Source: Favolaschia claudopus (lineage: Eukaryota; Basidiomycota; Agaricomycetes; Agaricales; Mycenaceae). From it: a stretch of DNA of 64,000 nt. A program made the translations under genes and the position numbers. The notes under the pieces were generated by a model. That model did no database searches. It was given only the letters and a program-made list of their open reading frames with translations, and was not told where the DNA came from. The first letter of the stretch is position 1; each line of letters opens with the position of its first letter. Shown one piece after another: positions 24,762 to 36,074 of this stretch. Location of the stretch: NCBI GenBank assembly GCA_037176885.1, contig JAWWNJ010000024.1, positions 124,001 through 188,000 on the forward strand. The letters are read 5' to 3'.

Positions 24762-25178
24762 ACAGCAGTATGACCTCCGTCGTTCTTTGTTACCTCTGCT
24801 GCGGAAGAAAGTGATTTAGATAAGAACTGAGGCGCACACAGTACAAGGCATGTGAACTGCTGCAGATTGGGTACAGCGTTTGCATCGCATCACGAGTAAT
24901 AGCTGTCCCGCAGGAAGTTCTTCAGGGACGGCGCTTTAATTAGCGAACCAACCGGAAAACATGATCGAGTTTCATTGTGAGAAGTTGAACGGAAAATTCG
25001 AGAAAGCACGAGGATGAATGGTAGAAGGTTTAGCGAGTCCCAATCTTGAGCGGAGGTTAGCAGCCAACAATGAGGTTTGAACCCAAAGTTGAGCCAAGTT
25101 GAGCAGAATGAGGATAGTTTAACAATTATCATCGAGAAGGCATGCGTCCGCGTCGCTATAATAATCCATGGCTGTTCT
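24762..25178. other. Intergenic region upstream of armadillo copy 2
   Basis: About 420 bp holding the promoter of armadillo copy 2 and the 3' untranslated end of the mS33 gene. No gene or repeat seen. Confidence 0.45.
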
Positions 25179-25554
25179 TTACCGCTTCTTAGCCGTTCTC
25201 CTACTGTCAGCTTTAGAGAGAACGCGTCGATTCAGAACCCATTTGCCAACGATTCCAACGAAACACACCTTTAGTCTTCGCCTTCTTCGGCGTACCCTTC
25301 CCTCTCCGTTTCCTGTCCTCAACATCCGCCAACCGTTGCGCCTCTTTCGGATCCACTATACCCATCTTGGGGAACTCACGCGCAATGGCGGAGAGATTGA
25401 GCACCTCGGGATAGTATTTGACCATGGAAGGCCCCCGCAGATGTTTCCGCAGATACTTTGCGCCAGTGCGCAAATTTTGGGGGTTATATGACGTTTGGAA
25501 TATTTCGCATCGTAGGCGGGTGAGGGCTTTGAGTCTCGAGCTGAGCGCGCTCAT
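25179..25554 (-). CDS. Mitochondrial ribosomal protein mS33
   Basis: Two exons, 25554-25269 and 25210-25179, with GT-AG intron 25211-25268, give 105 residues. The sequence has the mS33 (MRP-S33/Rsm27) signature: SSRLKALTRLRCEIFQTSYNP, LRGPSMVKYYP and a basic C-terminus. Splicing restores the usual ending KADSRRTAKKR; without it the frame runs into a non-conserved tail. The start at 25554 was chosen over an in-frame upstream ATG at 25617 because MSALSSRLKAL is the usual N-terminus. The protein belongs to the small subunit of the mitochondrial ribosome. Confidence 0.93.
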
Positions 25555-26070
25555 ATTCGCATTGAGAGTTTTTAGCAGGTTTTGATGTAAGCATGTACAA
25601 ATATTGATTCTATTCAACGCCCAACGCTCGAAAAGGCAATTTTCGATTCCTTGATGTTTTTCCGCAGCGAGGCACGAGTAGCATGACTCTGTCTGGCTAC
25701 GTTTGCAGCGTGCAATAGCGGCGTCTCTCTAATTCCTCCGCTTCTCTTTTTTTGCTACCTATATTTCTTGATGCCTTTTCCCTTGCATGTGGTTTTTCCA
25801 ATGAGGTTTTCCTAGGAAGGTCCCATTCTATGTACATTTCAGCTCCATCCATCTCCATATACCAGAATACTTCGTTAATACACTACCATGTTGATGTGTG
25901 CGTAGCAAATACAATATATTCGAGTCGACGGGGTTCCGCTGAGCAGGAATCCCCATTACGTCGGAGTCTTAGAGAGCCCGTGGAGACGGGCTGTCTCCCG
26001 CCTTCCATCCATCTCACGAAGACCGAGTCGGCGAGTGTCATCCGCAAAGCCCAAATAATTACATACGAAT
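25555..26070. other. Intergenic region between mS33 and SEC63
   Basis: About 515 bp. The left part is the mS33 promoter; the right part, up to 26070, is the 3' untranslated region of SEC63. No coding frame was found. Confidence 0.45.
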
Positions 26071-28551
26071 CTAGTCGCTATCACTGTCGCTGTCGCTGCC
26101 GCTACTTTTATCGTCATCCGTGCTACTCTCCTCGTCGCTCTCCTCGTCCTGCGCGATCTTTTTCACGCTGTGCCCACGCATGGCAGCCATCTGTCCCGCA
26201 ATTGTGTCTTCCTCAGGCTCAGAGATCTCGTCCTCGTCGCCCTGTTCGTCGGCATTGAGGGCAGAAACATCGTCGATCTTCATCTAAACAAGAAATCGCA
26301 ATTAGGGGATGCGAGGACGGAACGTATGAAGATATTGACCGTAATGTCCCGCACGTCCTCCTCGCCAACGTACGAGTCGCTCAGAACGTATACACGCCAT
26401 GTTAGCGTTGCAGCATTCTGAGGCGCTTGGAATTGGATCTTGTATGCGCGGAAGTCAGTGGCGTCGCCTGTACGACGGAAAGGGATATCGGTGATCTTCA
26501 AGGGTGGGACAACAACGCGATTTGACTTGTCATCGGCGAGAACGAGCCACCAATGAGGCTTGCGTGTCTGCGAAAACGAGTTAGACGTCGAATGAACTGA
26601 ACCGAACAGAGAAAACGTACCCCCGGCCAGTATGGTGCATGTGCGCCACCAGAAAAGACCTGGCCTGGTCGTAAATCTTCGGCATCCTTGCGTGAATTCA
26701 AAAATGTCTGTTCCCGTTCCTCCGCTGCGCGTGCCAGCCGCTTGACATCGTCTCCGCCGTTTATCTCCGCCGGTTTCGTAGGTTGTGCGTCAGTGGGAAC
26801 CACCCGCAACTTGACTACAAGGTATACGATAGACGCAGGCGTGATTATCCGCTCGCCAATGACTGAAAGAAACAAGATTAATAAAAACACGGCATCCCGA
26901 AGTTGCATTGCAACCAACCTCGGAAAGATACATCAACGATTTCAACCCGGCCCCAATGACCAAGAGCTTTTCGTACGTCCGTCACACGTCCATCCGACTT
27001 CTCTTGCAATGTGCGGGTAAACGATGCATAGTTGTTGTCGTTAACGGGGACTTCGCTTGGCTTGATGCTGGGCAGTTGCGCGAGCGGGTGAGTCGGAGCG
27101 GGAGCAGGAGGCAGCGCCTGTGCAAAGAACGCATGCAGCCGCATGATCGCGAGAGTGGGTTTTAGCCAATTGCGGGCTTGCGAGATTATGAGCATGGCAT
27201 TCAGCACAAGAGGTGTTTGCAGAAGGAGCTCGGTTTGCTCTGTGCATTCAATAAGGAAACAAGTCACGAAAAAAATTATGAGGACGCGTACCTTTTGCCA
27301 ATCCCTTGCTCACGTTCAGACGCAACAGATATGCATATAGAAGAACCATCGACCGCCGTTGGCGAGCGTCCTCACCTGCGATGTCAGCCCAGACCTTCGA
27401 CCCGACAGCCTCCTTAACCTCGGTCTCGAGTGCATCTGTGCTCTCCTTGACAGAAGGAACTACCTCGAAACGATACGCAGACGCAAGGACGCGTACAACA
27501 TCCGACTCCGACGATTCCTCCTGCAAGTCCTGGAAGAAGACGGCCGCAGACTTGGCATGGATCCCATCCTTGGTCTTCTGGCGGTTCCCAAACCACCAGC
27601 GACCAACAAGCATAGGAAGCACTCCTCCAACGAGAACCGCATACACGCCCAACACATAGATATTATTTTGACCAGCAACTATCCATGCCGGAAGCGCAAT
27701 ACCCATGCTGACTTCTTGTCGACCATCGGGATTGTTGTATTTTTCCCAATTCTCGCGGATTACTGGGTCGGTAAGACTGGAAAGATATCAAGTATTGCAA
27801 AAGTGTTAGGGCGTGAAACTCACGCTTTGTATGCTTTCGTGAGGGACACAAAACGGTCTTGAATAAACTCGATGGTCTCGTTGGCAGTTACACGAACTTT
27901 GTCGGGATGGCTAGAGAATATGTTAGCTTGGCCATATCAGACAGCAAGACGCCTGATGGCATAAATTTAAAAGTAGATCCCCGGACAAGTCTACGCGTTG
28001 TCTGCATTCACACAAGGACATAGACACTCTAGTAGTAATATCCAACGGGAAACGGAGGTCGGGAAACACCACGTCGACGATTCCGCGACACCCCGACCGA
28101 CACGTAGCCCAAAAACAGCACTCACAATTGTTTGCTTAATTTTTTAAAGTGGCTCTTGATCTCCTTCTCGCTCAACCCCGAGCTTATACCAAGAATCTCA
28201 AAAGGGTTATAGATTTGGCTGTCCGACTTGGCGCCAGCAACATTCCAACACAGAAAAGCGAATGCGGCCCAACCAACGATGACGAAGGACGCTCTGCTGG
28301 CCATTCAGCGGCGAATACAACACACAGAGGATTTGTACGCACTTCTTGCCGGGAAGCTGAAGCCTGGAGCCACTAGTGCGCTTTCTTTGCTCGATACATG
28401 GGCCACATTCGCAAGGTGCCGGTTTGTTGGCGGATCGGGAGGGAGACGGAACGAGAGAATAGGTGAGGGGAATAAGGATGAGAACAAGGAAAGAAATGAC
28501 AAAGTACGAGGCCATATTGCCCGCCTCATCGTAATGGTAGTCCGCCGCCAT
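26071..28551 (-). CDS. SEC63: ER translocation protein Sec63
   Basis: Eight exons give 651 residues: 28551-28343, 28296-28126, 27910-27824, 27776-27292, 27239-26919, 26862-26621, 26567-26340 and 26283-26071. The order is an N-terminal membrane segment (residues about 14-32), a second one (about 73-90), a DnaJ domain with the HPD motif at residues 128-130, a third membrane segment, the Brl/Sec63 domain, and an acidic Glu/Asp/Ser tail. The HPD is created by splicing across an unusually long intron of 215 bases (27911-28125). Sec63 is an integral ER membrane protein that works with the Sec61 channel and stimulates BiP/Kar2 through its lumenal J domain. The acidic tail normally contacts Sec62. 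Confidence 0.95.
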
Positions 28552-29029
28552 CGCGGAAACAAGTGAAGATTCGAGGTGAAGAAGGTAGGATGAGCTTACG
28601 TAACATACAACGCGCTGGCTAATTGCCCAGTCGCGTGCAACTCTCAAGAGACACGTAGACTCGGTGACAGCTGAGCAATAAATATTATGCATTTATACTA
28701 GATACTTGGACGACAACAGATAAGTACTGCGGTATGCACTACGTGGTGGAGAATATCCAATTGCAAGAGAAAATCCAGGGAGGGTGGGCAGGCGATGGTG
28801 AGGCGAGTGGGATGGATGCAAGAGACAAATACAGGCGAGTCAGTAAACATTGTATGTACGAGGATGGGATGGGGCGGAATCAAGGAGTCGCGCGGAGGGA
28901 AGGAACGAGGAAGCATGAGCTTTAAGAGATACAGACATTTGTGAGATTGATAATACGAAATCGTGTCGTCGTCGTTAATTGGTGACGCCGCCAGCCGTCT
29001 AGCTTGTTTGGCGCAAATATAAGTACAAA
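28552..29029. other. Intergenic region upstream of SEC63
   Basis: About 480 bp with the SEC63 promoter on the left and the 3' untranslated end of the AT-hook gene on the right. The right half is purine-rich. No coding frame accepted. Confidence 0.45.
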
Positions 29030-31578
29030 TCAGAAATTTGGTGCCGGCGGCGAATTGTTAAAGAAATTGGTGCGCTGCGATGAGCTCGTGCTTCGGGTTT
29101 TGGAATTCGGATGATGTTGGCGGAAGTAATGTTGTTGATGAGGAGGCCGCTCGTGGCCTAGCCCCATATTTTTTTGTTTCATCTTGCGCTCCCGCCTCGT
29201 CTCCTTACGGCTTTTGACGGGAACCTCCTGTTGTGGAGGTGGAGGGTTGCGGTGGGCATTGGTGGGTGTACGGTCACCATCGCGGGCACGAAGAGAGGAA
29301 CCCGACTTTGCCAAAGGCAAGCCGTCCTTGTCCTGCCACATCATGCTGCTCATAGGACTATTCCTCAGAGCATTTTCGAAATCGGTGCTGCTCCCTGGAG
29401 TGTCAGAGCCCCAGCCCCATCGACTGAGGTTCAAGTGCTGATGCGACGATGAATCCTGCACAGGAGAAGCAGACACTTGAGCTTCCGGAGGCTCAGAATC
29501 GAGGAAAGCCGAGTCCAGCACATCGTCAAGGTCAAAAGTCTGTGCGGAAAGCTCCGGAGAAGTGGTGAGCTCGGACGACGAAAGGAGTTGAAACGAGGGT
29601 TGCGAAATAGGAGGAAGAGACATTGGTCTCGAAGCGATATACCGAGGGCTGGTCTGAATACACAAATAAAGTTCATCAGCACAGAAATAACCTAAAATGA
29701 AATCAAACATACCCTGCCGAAATGAGAAGCTGATTTTCCTCTACGACCGCGAGCGCGTGGGTGGGGGGAAAGAACGCTCGCGTGGGTATCGTCTATAATG
29801 GCACGCATGGTATCACCAGGGGTGAATACCCCGGTTCTCGGGCCAACAGCCGCACCACGAGACGACTCGCTGTGAGCAGCCATGTCGTCCTCGTCAAGAT
29901 CGGCTGGATTTTCCAAGTCCTCGAGGAAGCGACCGGACAAGATATCGGCGGGTTTGGGAGATTCAAGACTGCCCTGGGACCCAAAAGGCCGACGATTGCG
30001 CGGTGCAGGGCTTCCTGAGGGACTCATGGTGGACATCGGATTGATCGAAGAGACACTGAAGGGGAGATTGAATAGGCGCATTGCTCGCTCATTGGGCAAT
30101 TGATCTTCGCCGACAAGCTCTTCATCGGTAGTATCACCTTCAAAGTCGTCTTCCTCAGTCTCCATTTCGTCTCCGTTATCACTTTCCTGGCTTGGAGAAG
30201 CACTTGTATCGACGACACTGGCTGTGACCTCGAAGTCTGCATCGAGTGCGCTCCGACCTTCCCCAAGACCGTTGGAGAAAATGACCTGCCCGTCCCAACC
30301 TTCCATCAGCTCGAAGGGAAGATTCTGTAGATCGTGGCGCAGTCGTGAATTGAGCAATCCCGCCAATCCGACGTCGCTATCCAAGTCAGATTGATCCCCT
30401 TCCTCCCCTCTCTCATCATGCTCGTTCGTGGAGGAAGAGCCATCGCCGTCTTCGGAATCGGTAAGATTAGCAAAGAACAAGTCAGCGTCAAAGCTCGACT
30501 CCTCATCTTCTTCCGACCACCCAGTGGCAAGACCGATGTACCCAGACCCCACGGGTAATTCATCTGTCTCGTCATCATCCTCTGCATCTTCTCCATCCTC
30601 CTCCTCCTCGTCTTCGTCCTCGGTCGCATCGGTGTCTACCTGCATCTCTACATCGCTGGGACCAACACTCCGTTTGCGCGGTCTGATGACCCAATCATTA
30701 TGAGGGTTTCTCCGCTTCTGTCCATCGTCGCCCAAAAGCTCGCGACGAACGCGGGCCTTTTGGGCCGCCTGGTCCTCTGCAACAATGAAACTCTCTTCCT
30801 CGGCCTCCATGGATGAGTCGGTATCAAATCCAGACGAAGACTCGGCGTCTGAATCCGACGACGAAGACAAGGCCGAGGCCGAAACAAACGTCGGGAACTG
30901 GATAGACCGCGAGTCGTCGTTGTCATAGTGGAATGGGCTGGGATCGATGTCCGATTCAGAGGAAGAAGAGGAGGAAGAGGAATAATCGATGGCGCGTCTC
31001 CGTTTCGCAGCAGAGAGCTTTTTTAGGTTTGTTCCTTTACCCTTGAGTTGCGGTGGGATACGAGGTGCGGCGGCGGGCTTTCGGGCGACAGTTGGTTTGC
31101 GTTTGCGTATAGGCTGGGATGGATGGTAGAAGGGAGAGTTGTTGGAGGACTTGGTCCCAAGATGCCTGGCAGATGAGAGGGCTTTGGGTGGCCGCCCTCT
31201 CTTTTTTGGAACGGGGGCATATGGGGAGGGGTACTGCGCGGAGGAGTGAGGTGAGATTGTGTAGGTTCCACCGCCTGCTGCGGAGGCGGACGTCGTCGGT
31301 TTTGCGACCTTTGATTTGGTGAAGTTGGGTAGACGCTTGCCCAACATGTTCGGGGGAATGGTGAGTCTGATTTTGAGAGAAGGTAACTTCGGGGTGACAG
31401 CCGACGATGCAGCAGATGAGGAAGCAACCGGGGCAGCAAAAGCGCTGCTTCTGCTGCTGCTTGCGATCGCATTTGTGGTGGAAGTAGAAGTAGTCTGAAC
31501 TGGACGCGGTTTGTTGGCACAAGTACATTCCCCATCGCATACAGGGCAAATATCGTTGTCCTCGTCCTCCTGAGACAT
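29030..31578 (-). CDS. Acidic AT-hook protein with N-terminal Cys motif
   Basis: Two exons, 31578-29713 and 29653-29030, with intron 29654-29712, give 829 residues. Residues 9-22 form a compact Cys motif, ICPVCDGECTCANK, which may bind one zinc ion. An AT-hook core, KKRGRPPKA, lies near residue 125, followed by basic patches including KRRRAI. The middle third is very acidic (long Glu/Asp/Ser runs), and the end is basic with KSRKETRRERKMKQK. This layout suggests a nuclear chromatin-associated protein, but I cannot assign a known family. No catalytic domain is seen. The start at 31578 is the first ATG in frame; an upstream exon cannot be excluded. Confidence 0.75.
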
Positions 31579-32658
31579 GAGCGGGCTTGAGGCGACGCCT
31601 CTTACGGTATCGGGATGAGGATGCGGCGCTGCGGAAGTGTTGTGTTTTGGATGCGCTGGAGAAATGAGCGGAAGTAAGCACTCGTGTGATCAAGACGACA
31701 AAGGTAGCATGAGCCAGGATAGGTCCAGCAAAAGATCGGACGGCCTCAGAGACTCTGGGAGAGATCGATAGAACTCAAATGAAGTAACTACGAGGGCACC
31801 GAGCGATGCAGCGAGCGCACGGCGCGATCGGTTGCGAGTGATGGAAAATTTTACTGGAGCGAAAAAGCAAGGAAGACAACTCACCAGTGAGAAGAAATTT
31901 TGACATTTGTAGGGCCTATAGGACATGAGTACAATAACGAGTCCAGATTTGTGGATGTTGGGGGAGAGATGTGGCCTTCACTGGGGCCACGGAAGAGGTG
32001 GTTGTTCGTGGTGAGAAGCAAGTCTAATTTGATCAAATCGGTTCCGCGATGATCTGACACGACGAGCCCTTGACCCATCTCAATCTCTCGCTTAGCAGCC
32101 ACGACCCTTGCAACCCTCCAACAAAATTTCGACCGACGACACTTTCTTGTCTTCTCTATGCTTCGTGTCGTCAAAAAAATTCGGACATATGGCCCGGTGG
32201 CCGTCCAAGACGCCCCCACATGACCTACACTCTATTCGAACCTCTTTCCGGCTCCTCAATTCCCAGTCCTCGGTCTCTACGCTACTCCTCGTCGCCTGTA
32301 AGTCGGTGAAACCCAAGACAGCTCCAACCAGAATCTCTCTCCTTTTTTGCTAATTTTTACGTCTATTATTGCGCCGTGTCCGTAATTTTACATATTTCTG
32401 GCTGTATCCGCTCTGCTCTGCTTGAACTGGCAACTTCCCCCTCGGTTTCTCCGCGCAGTTTAGAGTTCTGTCGCGGACAATACGGACCAGACGCCCGCCG
32501 CTCAGGAACAGAATACGGTCACGAGTTATCCGTGCCCCGCTAATCATTCCGCCATGCTTGTTCCGCCCCCAAGATATCACTATTATAAAACCGCTGCTGA
32601 AACGCTCGTAAGTTAATACAGCAACCCACAAACCCCACCTCTTCTCGCGACGTTCACC
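31579..32658. other. Divergent promoter region
   Basis: About 1.08 kb between the AT-hook gene and the small Pro/Ser-rich gene. Short open frames on both strands overlap here, but none has recognisable motifs or consistent splicing. A TATA-like element for the rightward gene is listed separately. Confidence 0.4.
32581..32590 (+). promoter_or_regulatory. TATA-like element
   Basis: TATTATAAAA lies 69-78 bases upstream of the ATG at 32659, at a spacing that fits a TATA box with a short 5' leader. The match is seen in the sequence; use as a promoter is inferred. Confidence 0.5.
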
Positions 32659-32979
32659 ATGTCCTCTAAACCCACCTCCGCGTCTACCTCTCCTCTCAGC
32701 GGCGCGAACTTTAACCCATTCGCCGAGCACCCCTTCACGCGATACTCACCATCTGCTCCCCGCACCGCTCCCCAACCACCGCGAAACCCAGCATCCAGCC
32801 CGACGCGTCAGGTTCCCTCCCATTCCCATTCCAGCTCCCCCAAACACTCTCCCACCGGTGGAACGCCCACTCTCTCGCCAGGGCCCGTCTTCGTACCATA
32901 TCATCCCGAGGCACCCCCACCAGACCTGAGCCAGGTCATGAAAAAGCAGCCTTCAGGCTGGAAACTACCAGGCCAATGA
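32659..32979 (+). CDS. Small Pro/Ser-rich protein
   Basis: A single-exon frame of 106 residues. It is rich in Pro, Ser and Thr and likely disordered. It has NPFAEHPFTRYSP near the N-terminus and a more ordered-looking end with VFVPYHPEAPPPDLSQV and GWKLPG. The TATA-like element just upstream, clean start context (CACCATGTCC) and in-frame length support a real gene. I do not recognise the family. No signal peptide or membrane segment is seen. Confidence 0.65.
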   Translation: MSSKPTSASTSPLSGANFNPFAEHPFTRYSPSAPRTAPQPPRNPASSPTRQVPSHSHSSSPKHSPTGGTPTLSPGPVFVPYHPEAPPPDLSQVMKKQPSGWKLPGQ

Positions 32980-33230
32980 ACTCTCCGTGATTCACTCTTG
33001 ATGTAATGTCTCCTCGTCCCGGTCCGGGTTATCATGGCGCTGATATTCACGTGCAAAACAGTTCTAAGTTATGCGCGGTTTCTGCGATCGCCGACGGCCG
33101 CGTCGCGTGGGTCGGTGGAGAGCATTGCAATTTGAACGACAGCATTTTCTGCATTTATTATCTCTGGACTTTGTAGGGACCCATCTAGTTTTTTTGTTCG
33201 CTTTCTCCTCGCAAATGTGATACCCCATGC

Positions 33231-33881
33231 ATGTCTCGTTCCTTCCTTCCTCCTGCCCTCGATGTCATCCGGCTATCGCACCATCTCATCTCTACGGATG
33301 GAACATACCTTATGCATACCCGCCACCTGCCAAGAACTCAAAGAAGCCTGCCGTCCCAGAGCATAGCTCTGCTCGAATCCGAACTCGCGCCAAGTTCACA
33401 ACACTGTTGCATGTCAAAGCGCAACGACGGTCTAGACCCCAGCTTGTTGGCTTCCTCCTCCCCTTCCCCGCGCTTCACAAATCCATCGATATCGATTCAA
33501 ATTTCAACTAGGTCTCAGCTGATACCCAGGGACCTGAAAGCGAAAGCTCATGCCAAATGGTGTGAACAATACAGCTTTAAACCCCAGAAAATCCCCCACA
33601 CTCAGGCTTGTGTACATGTCGAATCTTACGGGAAGAAGAAGTGAATGGTTCTTCGAAAGCTGTCTATTACATGGATCGTACGACCTTGAATTGGAACAAA
33701 GCACGGCTCCCCGCGGTCATGTCTGGCTGATGTCTCGCCGGCGGACACGACGATTGCGACAGACTCACAGGACCATGATTCGGGCCATAATTCCGGCGAC
33801 GAATTGTATACAGACTCAAAAAAAAATGAAAAAGCCGCGAGTTCCTCCTTCCCAAAGGTCCATCGTCCGGGTGTCTATTAA
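33231..33881 (+). pseudogene. Possible decayed gene
   Basis: Protein-like sequence is spread over more than one frame. One frame (from about 33581 to 33730) encodes REEEVNGSSKAVYYMDRTT and stops soon after. A frame shifted by one base continues with ADVSPADTTIATDSQDH and ends KVHRPGVY at 33881. The two meet near 33725, and no GT-AG intron explains the change. Upstream, 33231-33580 is open in a third frame with the segment RDLKAKAHAKWCEQYSF. The acidic, hydrophilic composition and continuous meaning across the break suggest a broken gene or a very small unusual splice. Family not recognised. Confidence 0.35.
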
Positions 33882-35069
33882 ATCCAAACCTCTACCAGTC
33901 CAGTCGAGCCAGCTTTGGCAGGAAACATTCATTCAGCACTCGCGGAACGCCCTCAACCCCTTCTTCCAAGACTGTCGTACACTTACGTTCCTAGTGTACT
34001 CAAGTTCCGGTCCCCTACTAGCAGCTTATCTTCTGCCCTTACCTGAGTTCACGGCGACCAGCGGTCTCTCCTCACGGCAACCAGCGATCTCTCGCACTCC
34101 CGTCGCTGCTCAGCCGTAAACCACACCTCCCTCTAGGCACTTAATCATCTCCGAGTCTTAGACCATCTGTGCGGCCTTTTCATTTGCCAGAGGATATCGA
34201 TTAAAGGGCGATTTCATCTCGCTTTCCGACGCGCATCTCGAAGTCAACAAGTACTCATCCGCATCTTGCATCCTGAAACCATCCAGCCATCCATCCAGCC
34301 ATCGAAACGCAGTTAACACGCATTTACCTCAACTTCGCTTCTGCTTTACAACACGACGCCAATTCTTGTTCACCGAGACGATATAGATCAATGCCCTTGT
34401 TTATCCTGCTCTGCGCTCTGGTCTACTTCTTCTTTCGAATTCAAGCTTCTTCGCAGCAGCTCCTATCTCTGCTTCTCCTCAAGCTAATGACTGGCTCACT
34501 GTCTACTTTTTCCCTTGTCAAGTTTCCTGAAACGTAACTCGTTCCCACCTGACTGCAACAACATTCTCAAGCTTTTCTCCTTCCATTTCCCGTTTAACCT
34601 ATCCATCGGTGTCAGCGTGTGAAGGCCGGAGGACGCAGATTCGGAGCTCTGCGTCGTTCTGTGTACCAGGTCTATTTTTCTTCTGCTGTATTTTCGAACA
34701 AAGGCACCACCCATCAAATTGCTCGATGCCCCGCGCACTCATGTGCGTTTCGAGGTCTTGATCACTGAACGAAACTGGCTTCATTTGGGTAGCTTGCGAT
34801 TCGGAGGAGTGTCTTTGGAGAGTTCTAACTTCTCGTCTCGTAGAACCGCAGTTTGAATTTATCATGAGTGCGAATGCGCTGGGGTGCAACAATAAAGCTG
34901 TTTGATAATGCCTAGTCTTGATGGCGACCGCTTTATTGGTCTTTTCTCCACGGTCAACCGGACACATCCTTTGCCCGCACCTAAATACTTGCCGTACACG
35001 TACAGGTCGTCCAAGCGGTTGATGTGGTGATTTGTTCAGACGTCAGAAAAATGAAACCTGCTGCAGAAT
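33882..35069. other. Gene-poor stretch
   Basis: About 1.2 kb with no gene I can support. It has CT-rich sequence, a short imperfect tandem of CCATCCAG units near 34275-34305, and a 48-codon open frame at 34391-34537 starting MPLFILLCALVYFFF, which is hydrophobic but too short and isolated to call. Confidence 0.4.
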
Positions 35070-35450
35070 ATGAGTATCGAAACCGAGAATTGGAATGCAG
35101 TCTTACAACGATCATATAGCCCATCATCCAAGAGCGGCTCGCTGCCCGAGCCTCCAAACTATGCTTGGTCATTGTTTCACGACGAAGCTAGACCCAACGA
35201 CACGACAGACTTTTCTTCATACACAGGTTGAATTCGCTACGAGGAAGTCTTTAGCCATTCTCGCAGTTTTCTGGACGCAGTGTGAAAGGAAATCGAAGGT
35301 GAGGGGAGAACGTCCTGGTCCTCGAAAGTTAAGACAGTTTTTGCGGATCGACACTGTCGCTTTCTTGAGAGTGTACGCGGAAACCCGGATAGATATTACG
35401 GTGTTGGCTTGGTCTTGGCATTTGTGAGTGTACTGGCGCGTCTGCAGTGA
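35070..35450 (+). pseudogene. Possible decayed gene with two in-frame TGA codons
   Basis: One frame reads MSIETENWNAVLQRSY at 35070, continues as protein-like sequence past TGA codons at about 35229 and 35283, and ends with a hydrophobic segment YYGVGLVLAFVSVL just before a TGA at 35448. No GT-AG pair removes both stops in frame. A membrane segment at the end hints at a small integral membrane protein. It may be a degraded copy; I do not recognise the family. Confidence 0.3.
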
Positions 35451-36074
35451 TGCTGAACTTGAATTGCGTCGTCGCGCAGACTCCGTAGAAAGAAGTCGGT
35501 TGAGTTGTGTTCGACGCAGAAGCCACAGAGAGCACAGAGAGCCGTGTCAGAACCCAGGATCCAGAAAACACCGCCCAAGTCATGACGAGGAGATGTGTTC
35601 CGGTTGAACTCGAGCTTCCATGTCGCAGGTTGAGAGATCGCTGAAATTGGATACCTGGGTCTTGAATGGAGTTGATTTGGTGGGGGCTATCACCAGTACA
35701 TGCGCATGCAAGGCTGTTGTCGCGTTTTTTTAGGCCCGAGCTACGCCTTTCTGTTCTGCTTCTGGGAGGACTCGGAGGAGGAGGACAAGTTTCCAGAAGC
35801 TCTCGATACCATTCAAGCGAGTGTAATCGAGTCCTGAGTTCCTTCCGGGCCATCCTTCCGAGCACGAAACCAATAATTTTTGTTTCCCGACGTGTTTGCC
35901 GCAAGTATTCACATACACTCCGAGGGTCTACAGAAGATTCAAAGGGCGCAATTCCAGCCTACGAATGGTGATCATGGTTGAATCCAAGAAAAGCATAATC
36001 AGTAACAAACAGCCGAATATAGTAACTCAGGCTGGAGTTGCTTCATTTACCTCACAGATCACCGTGAATTCGGA
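35451..36074. other. Intergenic region upstream of the DUF202 gene
   Basis: About 620 bp, likely promoter of the DUF202 gene. A 191-codon open frame on the minus strand (35904-35329) is Ser/Thr-rich and lacks motifs; I treat it as chance. Confidence 0.4.

Noticed and set aside
35329..35904. 191-codon open frame on the minus strand
   Set aside because: Ser/Thr-rich without motifs, overlaps the possible decayed gene on the other strand, and has no conserved feature.
32980..36074. A transposon or retroelement in the gene-poor stretch
   Set aside because: No terminal repeats, no transposase, reverse transcriptase or integrase motifs, and no target-site duplication seen by eye.
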